Assembly: GCA_963576565.1 (NCBI GenBank) | Contig: OY755042.1 | Span: forward strand, 16,157,272-16,221,271 | Length of the DNA: 64,000 nt | From: Aspidapion aeneum | Lineage: Eukaryota > Arthropoda > Insecta > Coleoptera > Brentidae | Direction: 5' to 3' | In this document: positions 34,368 through 45,708 of the stretch, piece after piece | Layout of the letters: each line of letters begins with the position of its first letter | How positions within the stretch are numbered: the first letter of the stretch is position 1 | Translations under genes and position numbers: made by a program | The notes under the pieces: generated by a model | Seen by the model: only the letters and a program-made list of their open reading frames with translations | The model's database searches: none | What the model was told of the DNA's origin: nothing

Positions 34368-37300
34368 TAATTAGCTTGTCTAACGAACTGTCACGATCAG
34401 CTGTTTTCCGATCCAAGATGGTCGCCATGGGACAAACAAAGCGTTTTCCCATAAGCCGCAATGTTAACAAAAACGTAATTTTTAAAAAAAGTGAAACGAT
34501 TTAACTTACAACAAAGATGCTGTTTTAAGTATTGAACCTTTGTACACATGGGAAAAATGCGTTTATCTTAAAAAAAATCAATTGAAGCCAGTAAATCTCA
34601 AATAAAAGGGACCATGTTTTGTTCAAAAGTCAGGTTATGTTTTTATTTACTTTTGTTTTTTTTTTACTTTTTTTCCAGTTTTTTACTCAGTTTGAATCAT
34701 TATTATTAGTTTCTGTGCTGTTATGAATTGTGGCAGCTGGGGAGAGCTTGATAATGTTAGTTTTGATGGAATGCCAAGTATTTTGACCTTAAAAAATCAT
34801 CTTGATTTAAATGAACTAGGTATCAGCTCAAAGAAGGGAAAAGAAAGTGGATAAGTGCTCTATTACCTGACTTAACAGAGGATAAATTGAAATATTCGAA
34901 AGTTTTTTGTCAGGTTTGTTTTGGATAAATGTGCAACTGCCATTTTGGCAACATTTTCTATTGGGATCTTTTTTTGTGCTTGAGTGGACCTTTTGCCAAA
35001 GTGTAACATAGAATTGTGTTAAACTGTAAGAAATATTTCACTATGATTTTTTTACTATTCTAGGCAATACAATACAGCAATGATCATGACTGGGTCTCTC
35101 CTGAATATCCATTCATCCATTGTTTCAAAACGGTTGAAAAATTTTAAAAATGATGGTTGAAAAAAGGGTCCCGAGAAGAAAGAAAAGGAAAACAATATGA
35201 GGTTAAAGTGTGAATAATGAGCTGAACCAAATTTGTACACCATCCTACAGAACCTTAAATAAACTTTTGGTAGTGTAGCGTCCTGTATAGTGTCGAGTGA
35301 AGTCCTGTATCATCAAAGTTTCTTTTTCTTTAATAAATATTTATTTTACAGACCTCAAAACAGTTTAGAATAAACTGGTGAGTTTGACAGTCTCCCTAAC
35401 TCAAACCTCTTTTTATCTTAAACTATTTTGGTGCAAATTTTCCTTTATTTCCATGCTTTTTGACACCTAAAACTTGTACACCATAAAATTTGTATAGTAT
35501 CTGACTGGACCTACTACAAGTCCTGTTGTGAAATTTCTCCGGTACTGTACTGAGCTTATTAGCAAAAAAAAATTTTTTGCCATCATTAATAATAGATGGA
35601 TAAAAAAGTAATCTTTGTTGACTTTGATGACCACAAGAAAAACAAATAAGTTCTCTCAGATATTTTTTTCAATTTCTCTCAAAAAAATTTGGGTTCTAAT
35701 ACTCCTAATGGGTCATATGCTGTTATGCCCAATTGTAGAGTAGAGTATATGTTTATTTGCATAAACTTTTAGATACATAATTGAGCAAATATTGTTACAA
35801 AAAAACAGTAATAAAAGTAATAGTAACAGTAGTAATACAAGAGCGAATATTGTACTGTTGTAAAATTTGAACAGTACTTACTGTTGTGAGCTGATGAATT
35901 TGACCGTACTTAAGCCCTATGTATTATAGTTCATGGAAAATCATATGGTGATGTACGGTGTGTGAGGCCAATGACAAGAAAAAATTGTATTTTAATTTTA
36001 CAAGTTTTTTTTTATATAATGTTTACTTATATTTTTTTAAATAAACATATTTTGTAAAGTACTTATTAGAAGTTTGCTTGACCAACCTTGGTTGGAACTT
36101 ATATGTGCATATTGATCTGTTGGACTGACCTACCTATAAGTTGTGCCTCTTTTTCATTTTACTACTGGAGGGTTAAAACAATTAAACCACGGATCACCTT
36201 TGTTAAGATGATCCGTGATTAAACTTTGTCTAAACCTAAAAATCATAGTAAAATATTTTTCACAGTTTAATGCTATAGAAGGCCTATTACATAGCAAAAG
36301 GTTTAGTCAAGTACAACAAAAGATCCTAATAGAAAACCTGAATCTGATGAGAAAAGTTTAGTCTATTTCAATTTCGTCTCTGTTAAGTGAGCCTTGAAGT
36401 GAGCTCTTTGAATAGAACTACTTTCCCCTACCTTGGGCTGATAGTTCATTGATTCATTGGTCAAAAAACTTCAAAAACCTTTGGGGCGCCCCAGAGGTCT
36501 CATGATGTACTTTATGCTATTTTTTCTGTTTACTCATGAAATATATGGAAAATATCTAAAAAAATATGTGGTTTGGGGGGTCCGGCCCCCTAGCCCCCCG
36601 CCCCCTTGGTGCGCCCATGTAATAATTCAAAATAAGTGAAAAAACTAGAAATAAAGTTTTAAAAAAAAACAAAATAAACAAAAACATAACCTACTTTTTT
36701 GAAGAAAACATGGTCCCTTTTATTTCACATTTTCTCGCTTTAGTTTAATATTTTTAAGAAAAACGCATTTTTCTCATATGCACAAAGGATCTATTCTTAA
36801 AACTGATTAATTTTTGAGACTAAAGCTCTTGTCGTTTTTGTAAAATTTACGTTTTTGTTAACATTACGGCTTATGGGAAATCGGTTTGTTTGTCCCATGG
36901 AAGACATCTTGGATTTGATCATATGTTTTGTTAGACAGCCCTATTGGGCTGTCTAACAAAACATATGATCAAATCCAAGATGTCTTCCATGGGACAAACA
37001 AACCGATTTCCCATAAGCCGTAATGTTAACAAAAACGTAAATTTTACAAAAACGACAAGAGCTTTAGTCTCAAAAATTAATCAGTTTTAAGAATAGATCC
37101 TTTGTGCATATGGGAAAAATGCGTTTTTCTTAAAAATATTAAACTAAAGCGAGAAAATCTGAAATAAAAGGGACCATGTTTTCTTCAAAAAAGTAGGTTA
37201 TGTTTTTGTTTATTTTGTTCTTTTTTAAACTTTTTTTCTAGTTTTTTCACTTATTTTGAATTACTACATGGGCGCATCAAGGGGGCGGGGGGCTAGGGGG

Positions 37301-39576
37301 CCGGACCCCCCAAACCACATATTTTTTTAGATATTTTCCATATATTTCATGAGTAAACAGAAAAAATAGCATAAAGTACATCATGAGACCTCTGGGGCCC
37401 CCCAAAGGTTTCTGAAGTTTTTTGACCAATGAATCAATGAACTATCAGCCCAAGGTAGGGGAAAGTAGTTCTATTCAAAGAGCTCACTTCAAGGCTCACT
37501 TAACAGAGACGAAATTGAAATAGACTAAACTTTTCTCATCAGATTCAGGTTTTCTATTAGGATCTTTTGTTGTACTTGACTAAACCTTTTGCTAAGTAAT
37601 AGGCCTTCTATAGCATTAAACTGTGAAAAATATTTCACTATGATTTTTAGGTTTAGACAAAGTTTAATCATGGATCACCTTAACAAAGGTGATCCGTGGT
37701 TTAATTGTTTTAACCCTCCAGTAGTAAAATGAAAAAGAGGCACAACTTATAGGTAGGTCAGTCCAACAGATCAATATGCACATATAAGTTCCAACCAAGG
37801 TTGGTCAAGCAAACTTCTAATAAGTACTTTACAAAATATGTTTATTTAAAAAAATATAAGTAAACATTATATAAAAAAAAAACTTGCAAAATTAAAATAC
37901 AGTTTTTTCTTGTCATTGGCCTCACACACCATACATCACCATATGATTTTCCATGAACTATAATACATAGGGCTTAAGTATGGTCAAATTCATCAGCTCA
38001 CAACAGTAAGTACTGTTCAAATTTTACAACAGTACAATATTCGCTGTTGTATTACTACTGTTACTATTACTTTTATTACTGTTTATTTGTAACAATATTT
38101 GCTCAATTATGTATCTAAAAGTTTATGCAAATAAACATATACTCTACTCTACAATTGGGCGTAACAGCATATGACCCATTAGGAGTATTAGAACCCAAAT
38201 TTTTTTGAGAGAAATTGAAAAAAATATCTGAGAGAACTTATTTGTTTTTCTTGTGGTCATCAAAGTCAACAAAGATTACTTTTTTATCCATCTATTATTA
38301 ATGATGGCAAAAAAATTTTTTTTGGTAATAAGCTCAGTACATTACCGGAGAAATTTCACAACAGGACTTGTAGTAGGTCCAGTCAGATACTATACAAATT
38401 TTACGGTGTACAAGTTTTAGGTGTCAAAAAGCATGGAAATAAAGGAAAATTTGCACCAAAATAGTTTAAGATAAAAAGAGGTTTGAGTTAGGGAGACTGT
38501 CAAACTCACCAGTTTATTCTAAACTGTTTTGAGGTCTGTAAAATAAATATTTATTAAAGAAAAAGAAACTTTGATGATACAGGACTTCACTCGACACTAT
38601 ACAGGACGCTACACTACCAAAAGTTTATTTAAGGTTCTGTAGGATGGTGTACAAATTTGGTTCAGCTCATTATTCACACTTTAACCTCATATTGTTTTCC
38701 TTTTCTTTCTTCTCGGGACCCTTTTTTCAACCATCATTTTAAAAATTTTTCAACCGTTTTGAAACAATAATCCATTCAGGAGAGACCCAGTCATGATCAT
38801 TGCTGTATTCTAGTTTTGAAAGTTGCTTGCCTAGGATAGTAAAAAAATCATAGTGAAATATTTCTTACAGTTTAACACAATTCTATGTTACACTTCTGCA
38901 AAAGGTCCACTCAAGCACAAAAAAAGATCCCAATAGAAAATGTTGCCAAAATGGCAGTTGCACATTTATCCAAAACAAACCTGACAAAAAACTTTCGAAT
39001 ATTTCAATTTATCCTCTGTTAAGTCAGGTAATAGAGCACTTATCCACTTTCTTTTCCCTTCTTTGAGCTGATACCTAGTTCATTTAAATCAAGATGATTT
39101 TTTAAGGTCAAAATACTTGGCATTCCATCAAAACTAACATTATCAAGCTCTCCCCAGCTGCCACAATTCATAACAGCACAGAAACTAATAATAATGATTC
39201 AAACTGAGTAAAAAACTGGAAAAAAAGTAAAAAAAAACAAAAGTAAATAAAAACATAACCTGACTTTTGAACAAAACATGGTCCATTGACTTCTATACCC
39301 CTTTTAGGGCGTTATACAACTCAATGACATGGTCCCTTTTATTTGAGATTTACTGGCTTCAATTGATTTTTTTTAAGGAAAACGCATTTTTCCCATGTGT
39401 ACAAAGGTTCAATACTTAAAACAGCATCTTTGTTGTAAGTTAAATCGTTTCACTTTTTTTAAAAATTACGTTTTTGTTAACATTGCGGCTTATGGGAAAA
39501 CACTTTGTTTGTCCCATGGCGACCATCTTGGATCGAAAAACAGCTGATCGTGACAGTTCGTTAGACAAGCTAATTA
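34368..39576. repeat. 5.2-kb near-perfect palindrome
   Basis: The left arm (34368-36941) and right arm (36946-39576) are reverse complements around a 4-bp loop TATT flanked by GACAGCCC/GGGCTGTC. The outermost 215 bp differ at only three positions by eye. Each arm is itself a foldback: the outer end (TTGTCTAACGAAC, CCAAGATGGTCGCCATGGGA) pairs with the inner end (CTGTCTAACAAAAC, CCAAGATGTCTTCCATGGGA), with similarity running inward for several hundred bases at lower identity. No long reading frame. The right arm carries a private 51-bp insertion (39285-39335). Confidence 0.95.
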
Positions 39577-39589
39577 AATAATTTTAAGA

Positions 39590-39620
39590 ATGAATGTACA
39601 GAAAATGTTAATTTTAAGAG
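39590..39620 (+). CDS. mRpL16: Candidate first coding exon of mRpL16
   Basis: An ATG at 39590 followed by NVQKMLILR and one extra base runs into a strong GTAAGTAAG donor. The exon would end in phase 1. The exon at 52771 begins with the two bases needed, giving Gly-Pro-Met, so the join is in frame. A short basic, hydrophobic amino end suits a mitochondrial import signal. Against it: the implied intron is 13 kb, the exon is only 31 bp, and the ATG lies 14 bp from the giant palindrome, so the leader and promoter would be interrupted or supplied by it. The gene could instead start at the ATG at 52776. Confidence 0.3.
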
Positions 39621-40180
39621 GTAAGTAAGACTCTTTATAACCAGTTTCGACTCTACATATAGGTTTTTATATACCATGTTTTTTACCTGGGTGCCTATAT
39701 TAAATCCCCATTTACTAACTCAATGTTGGCATTGGCTCATCTCTGTTGAAAGCGAGCTAAAGAGATTAACTCCCGATTTATACCTTTCCGTTCGCTTAAA
39801 GGTGGGCTACAGTTCAGCTTTGCCTTTGCAAAGTCGGTGATAATTTATCTTGTTTTATTTTATGCTTAAATGGTCTTAGTAACAATGTTCTCACTCTTTG
39901 GAGTTTATTAAATAATGATGGTGCATAATGACAAGCTGCTTTCCAGGATGTCTTAAGTGTAAGAAGTCAATCCTGATATCCTCTCTATTTCTTGTGTTGT
40001 AATTCTAAGTCTCTTGTACAGTCAAGGAGTTTTTAAATTGCTGTGCTTCAAAAAAAAAATATTCCTATTTGAAATTAGAAAAACCAGTTTGAACCAAACC
40101 AATAAAAACTTAAATCTTACCTCTGTATGTATTCATACATCGCACCCTTAAAACTTAAGAGGCACAACTTAAAAATTTTG
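39621..40180. other. Intergenic or intronic, with an old LINE trace
   Basis: 39960-40020 contains the minus-strand phrase for a LINE carboxy end (ACAACACAAGAAATAGAG), so part of this is probably a decayed LINE. No gene seen. Confidence 0.4.
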
Positions 40181-43100
40181 AATAAATAAATAAATAAATA
40201 ACGTCTTTATTTAGCAAGCTTTACAAAAATAAGAGCTTATTCTTAAGCAAAATACAAAAAAAATGGCTTGATAAAATGGCGAGATGTCGCTCCTAGAGTG
40301 TTTTCAACCTAACCAAAGAAAATAAACTAAAAAAATTCACTTTAGTCGCTATGCGATTTACCATACCTATAACTATTTTCAAACAAGATAAAAAAAATAA
40401 TAATAACATCTATACATATCTTAAAATTGATATACCATCCAACTGCCCAATCATTTAGTAAGAATCACATAATATGACAAAAAGAAACTTAATAAAAGTA
40501 AAGATTAAAAATAAAAGGGAAATTGGAGTTCATTATTTAGGGAGCAAGATCATTATCTTTAAACTGAACATAATTGTAAAATCTTGAATTCTTTTAAACA
40601 TTTTTTAAAATTTAATATACTGTAGCACTGAAATTCAGAAGGTACCTTATTGTAAATTTTAGCAGCAAAATATGAGAAAGATCGTTGGAAAGTCTTTGTT
40701 CTATGTTGTGGGATGATCAGTGTCCTAGTATTTCTAGTTCTGTGATGTCTATTTCCTAGAAAATTAAGTTTTTTGTGCAAATAACTAGGTTCATTTGCTA
40801 GCAGAATTTTATGGACTAGAACCATACCATGCATTTCTCTAAGTTCATTCAGTTTTAACCTTTTATGCTCACGAATCTTATCAGTAATCCGATCAAATTT
40901 TCTTATTCAAAAAGCAAATCTAAAGCAAGAATTTTGAATTCGTTGTAGTCGATTTTCATCAAGTTTAGACAGACAGGGACCATAAACTGTATCACAGTAA
41001 GAAATACGAGATATTATTAAGGATTCACACAATGCAAGTTTCAGGTCAGGATTCATTATATCTCTGTGTTGACATAGAATATTTACATGCTTTGTAAAGT
41101 GTAGGTCTGAATCAATCCAAAGACCTAGATTTTTTACTTCTGTGGAAACAGGAATGTCAATACCAGAAATGCGGACAGAGATATTTTGAGATGCAATTTC
41201 TCTTTTTTGTGAATTTCCAAAGAAAATTACCTGGGACTTATTAGGATTTATTTTAAGATTATGAGCATTAGAGATTTCAGAAAGCATATGAAGATCATGA
41301 TTTATTTTATTTTCGACTAGAGGAAATGCAGATTCAAATGGAAAAACTAAATAAACTTGTGTGTCGTCGCAATAATGATGTAGTTTAGAATCTCGTACAT
41401 AGGTGAAGAAATCAGAGATGTAAATTGAAAAAAAGATGGGGCTAATATGGAACCTTGAGGAACACCTTGAGCAATAGGAAGAATGTTTGAAAATTTTGCA
41501 TCATAGATGATTCTTTGAAAGCGAGGAGCTAAGTAGCTACTTATTAATTTCATTGATTCAGATTGAAATCCAAAGTATTTAAGTTTCTGTAAAAAGACTT
41601 TATGATCCATCATGTCGAAAGCTTTACTAAAATCTAAGAGAGTAAGACAAGTTATGTGATTTTTATCAAATGCCTGAAGACAATCATCTACTATATCAGT
41701 AAGAGCAGTAGTGGTACTATGAGATTTTCTAAAACCGGATTGAGTTGAAGGGATAATATTATGTTGAAAAATAAATTTTGTAATCTGATCCTGAAGAACT
41801 TTTTCTAAAATCTTGGAAAGTGTAGGGAGTATGCTTATAGGCCTTAGATGGTTGAACTCAGAGGGACTGGAATTCTTCGGCAAAGGAATTACATTGGCCA
41901 TCTTCCAACTATTTGGAAATTTAGAAGTCGTAATGCTGTGATTTATGATATGTAAGATATGGTTAATTATAAAATTTTTAGCCAAATTTATCATTTTAAG
42001 AGAGATTTGATCACCTCCGGTAGCATTACTATTTACAGAATTAAGGTGCAAAATTAACTCTGAAAGATCTATAGCTATAAAATTAAAGTTAATACCTGGG
42101 TTAAAACTTCCGTTGTATTTATGTAATAAGTTTTCCTGATCCTGAGTACGTGTGACTAAGGGAACTGTAGTAAAATGAGAGTTTATTGCATCAAGATTTG
42201 CTAGATCCTGTGGTATAGTGTTCTCAGTGGTTTTAATTACATTTAGTTTACGGAGTGATTTCCAAGTTGATTTTGAATTTTTCGAATTTATTGCATTTTG
42301 TAAAAACATTTTTTTTTCATATCTGATAGAGACATTTGCTCGATTACGTTGCAATTTGTAATTCTCCCAATCTCGTAACAATTTAGTTTGTTTGTGTCTT
42401 TCAAATGCCTTATCCCTACTTTTTATTATTTCTTTAATATGAGATTTGTTTAGCCATGGAGCTGGTGGTTTGGTAACACGAATTTTCCAGATAGGCGCGC
42501 AATGATTAAAAACATTCAGAAGTGAATTGTTTAAAATTAAAACCATATCATTGACATTTGATTGATTGTAAATTGAGTCAAAATTTTCATTGTTCATTAA
42601 AAAATTAAAATAGTTTACATTAAATTGTTTGAAATCTCTATAATTAATAAATTTTGGAATTTTATTTTCTCGGACAGTATTAAAACTACAACCAACAATG
42701 TAGTGATCTGAAATGCCACAGGAACTAACAGTGTTAGCCTTCACAATAATTTCCAAGTTAGATGTAATAATTAAGTCTAATAATGTACTAGATGAGTTAG
42801 TTATTCTTGTGGGATCTTTGATTAATTGACTAAGATTGTATGACTCCAGAAAGTTAGAGAAGTGTGTTACAGCAGGGGATTTTTGTAAAAGATTAATATT
42901 TATATCACCTGAGATAAGTAGTTCTTCACAATGTGGTAAAACAACTGTTAAAGCATTTTCCAGGTCCTCAAAGAATTTAGGAATGCTTGTATTAGGGGGA
43001 CGATACAAAATACCAATGGCAAATTTTTTTGTAGAAATTGTAGTTTTAGAATCCACAATTGTTCGAGATATGGACTTCGGTTACTATAAATAATTTTAAA

Positions 43101-43320
43101 TTTTCTAGATTTTTTAATAAAAAAGCAAATGCCACCACCTTCTCGATTTCGGTCCAATCTTATTATCTTATATCTAGGAATCAAGACAAACTTATCAGAA
43201 ATACCAGGACAAAGCCATGTTTCTGTCACCCCCAAAATTTCAAACTTTTTTGTATCAAATAGATCACTGAATAGATCAAATTTACTAAGTAATGATCTTT
43301 GAAAATGAGTTTATTCAACA
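40181..43320 (-). mobile_element. Nearly full-length Jockey/CR1-like LINE ORF2, recently broken
   Basis: From the right end the minus strand reads an AP endonuclease: FEILGVTETWLCPGISDKF, SGDININLL and SSCGISDHYIVGC. The reverse transcriptase follows with LRPISILPTLSKILEKVL, TQSGFRKSHSTTTALTDIV, LDFSKAFDMMDHKVF, GVPQGSILAP and YCDDTQVYL (the YADD box). The carboxy end has HHRTRNTRT and SYFAAKIYNKVP. The frame is interrupted by a shift near 43060, another near 41440 just before the YCDD box, and an in-frame stop at 40907. AATAAA and a (TTAT)n tail at 40181-40200 mark the 3' end. ORF1 is missing. Confidence 0.9.
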
Positions 43321-43344
43321 AAAATGCATTCAAATGTGCTTCTT

Positions 43345-43378
43345 AACCAATGAACTTGTAATTTACAAGTTCATTGTT
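43345..43378. repeat. Short perfect palindrome
   Basis: AATGAACTTGTAA and TTACAAGTTCATT are adjacent inverted copies at about 43350-43375, just upstream of the LINE 5' junction. Confidence 0.6.
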
Positions 43379-43497
43379 CTTAACTAAAGATCACCAAAAT
43401 TTACTTTGTTTACAATTTTTTGGGAAATTATGGAAAACTTTTGTTTATAATCACAAAGTTCAAATATGAGCTAAAAAGACATGTTGTAGGTATTTTC

Positions 43498-44208
43498 CAA
43501 GGGGTGAACAGCTAACCCAAAATGTGTACACCGATTGTGAAAATCCACAATCTTTTGCTAAGATTGTGAGGGATTGTGAAAGATTGTGAGGGATTGTGGC
43601 AAGATTGTGAGGGATTGTGGCAAGATTGTAAAAGATTGTGAGGGATTGTGAAAGATTGTGAGGGATTGTGGTAAGATTGTGAAGGATTGTGGTAAGATTG
43701 TGAAGGATTGTGAGAGAATCTGACAGATGGTGGAGGACTGTGCAGCGGCGTAGCGCGCCTGAAGGGGCGGGGTGGGCACCATCCCATCAAAAATTCTTGC
43801 AACCAAAAAAAAAAAGGTCATCATGTCGCTAGTTTCTTTTGCCGCCCTCTTCATTTACTGTTCCCGGACCTGCTGCTTAATAACCGAGGGGTGACCAGCT
43901 GATCCCAAAATGTGTGCGCCACTTGCGAAAATCCACCATCTTTTGCTCAGATTGTGAGGGAACCCCAAAATGTGTACGCCGATTGCGAAAATCCGCAATC
44001 TTTTCCACAGTCAACAAGATTGTGAGGGAATGTGTAAAGATTGTGAGAGATTGTGGTAAGATTGTGAAGGATTCTGGTAAGATTGTGAAGGATTGTGAGA
44101 GATTGTGAAGGATTGTGGGTGATTGGGAGGGATTGTGTAAAGATTGTGAAGGATTGTGAACAGATTGTGAGAAATGTGTGCACCGAATGTGAGAGCTGTT
44201 CACCCCTC
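43498..44208. mobile_element. 711-bp TIR element made of an ATTGTGAGGG minisatellite, 9-bp TSD
   Basis: Termini AAGGGGTGAACAGCT and AGCTGTTCACCCCTC are inverted. The flanks repeat GGTATTTTC (43489-43497 and 44209-44217), a 9-bp target duplication that suggests a Mutator-like (MULE) element. Inside are two arrays of GATTGTGAGGGATTGTG-type units (43559-43733 and 43950-44170). Each is preceded by a CCAAAATGTGTRCRCC block, and an internal GAGGGGTGACCAGCTGATCC at 43886-43905 repeats the terminus. A GC-rich 150-bp segment with CGCGCCTGAAGGGGCGG separates the arrays. Confidence 0.8.
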
Positions 44209-44217
44209 GGTATTTTC

Positions 44218-44867
44218 ATTGCAGGGACAAATTTTTAAATTTTTGAGTTATGTCTTTTTAGTTTTAAGTGTGTATAACCATATCAGAAAAAACTCTTTTT
44301 TCTGATATGGTTAAATGTAAAATTTTGAATTTTAACAAAAAATACACCAGTAATTTTTAAAATTGTACCATGGTAGGTATATTTATTTGAGTTTTGATGG
44401 AACTAGACAAGACAGTCTAAAACATACTGAGAGGGGAGAGTAAGGATCCTCAACTCCTTAAAAGATGGGGAGATCTTCTCTGTATCTGAGGCCAACTATT
44501 ATTTGTATTGCACTTCTTTGCAAGCCATAAATGCATACCACATGAGTAAGTGTTCCCAGGCAAGTAACCCATATTGCTGCCTTGCTTTGATAGCGGCATA
44601 ACTGGAAATATGATAATTCAGGAAACACTTCTTAAAAATAATGGCAAAGGCAAATATTTATATATTTCTTTTGCTTTAATTAAATCAATCAATAATTTAC
44701 CCATGCTTGAAATAGACAATAAGGAAAATTTTGTGGTAAAAATATATACAATACCATGAGAAGTTAGTTTTTACAGGAAACACAAAAACCCATTTTTTTT
44801 TAGTTGTGCCACTATTAAAGTAAAGCAGCAATATACACATACTGAATGGCACAATCCATGGTATGCA
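44218..44867. other. AT-rich sequence between elements
   Basis: A hairpin CATATCAGAAAA/TTTTCTGATATG sits at about 44279-44311. No gene recognised. Confidence 0.5.
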
Positions 44868-45705
44868 AGTTAAGTTAAGTTATTTTAGTTTATTTATTGG
44901 TAAAGTATTACACAATATGTGCTTTTACGAGTCATAACTATAAATTAAAAAAAAACTTGTACAGAAAGGAAATACTAAAAAAATATGCATCTTAAAAAAA
45001 AGAGCTTATTTAAAATTTAAAATATAAAATAACATAACTTGACAGTGAAAAGATTATAAAAGACTAATACATGATTAGAATTTGGTGATAGACATACAGA
45101 TTATAATATACATCTTAAATGTTAAAATCACTCTCCAAGTACTGTTCAAAGGAATAGAAGGCATTTTTTATTAGGAAAATTTTTAATTTAGATTTAAAGT
45201 GATTTGTAGTTAAATTTTTTACCTCTGTTGGTAAGGCATAAAAAAATTTGATACCAAGGTGATTAGTACCTCTTCTTGTTCTTTGCAGTCTGTGGTAGCT
45301 GGGAATCAGGTTGTCTCTATTCCTGGTGGAATAAAAATGAATGTCACTATGTACTGCAAAACTTTTTTGATTTTGTTTGACATACATCAAGCAGTGGAAA
45401 ATAAAGGTGCAAGGGAAAGTCATCAGTTTCAACTCTATGAAAGTATCTCTACAGCAATCTCGATATTTTAACCCAGAGATTATTCTAATACAATGTTGTT
45501 GTAACTTAAAAATGTGTGAATTAGGAGAATAACCACATAACATAGAACTTGCATAGAACAAAAGAGAATAAAAATATCCATGATATGCCAATAACAGTGT
45601 GGCTGTAGATACATTCTTTGATCAACAATCTTTGAGATGTATCGAAGCACATATGTGGCTGTTCTAATTTTTTTGAAATGGTGTTGACATGTTGTTACCT
45701 ACATC
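44868..45705 (-). mobile_element. Jockey/CR1-like LINE carboxy-terminal fragment
   Basis: The 158-residue frame 45115-45591 reads LQQHCIRIISGLKYRDCC, LKLMTFPCTFIFHCLMYV, YSTRNRDNL and FYALPTEVKNL, the usual ORF2 end. The 3' UTR ends in AATAAATAAAC and an (AACTT)n tail at 44868-44881. The right end abuts the tail of the next LINE at 45709. Confidence 0.85.
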
Positions 45706-45708
45706 ACA

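Noticed and set aside
43559..44170. Regularly spaced short repeats, CRISPR-like at first glance
   Set aside because: Units are degenerate and contiguous with no unique spacers of constant length, and the host DNA is eukaryotic.
43512..44219. Several frames rich in NPSQSFTI repeats, on first view a repetitive protein
   Set aside because: They are open in three frames because the ATTGTGAGGG minisatellite has few stops. The region is bounded by transposon ends, so it is not a gene.
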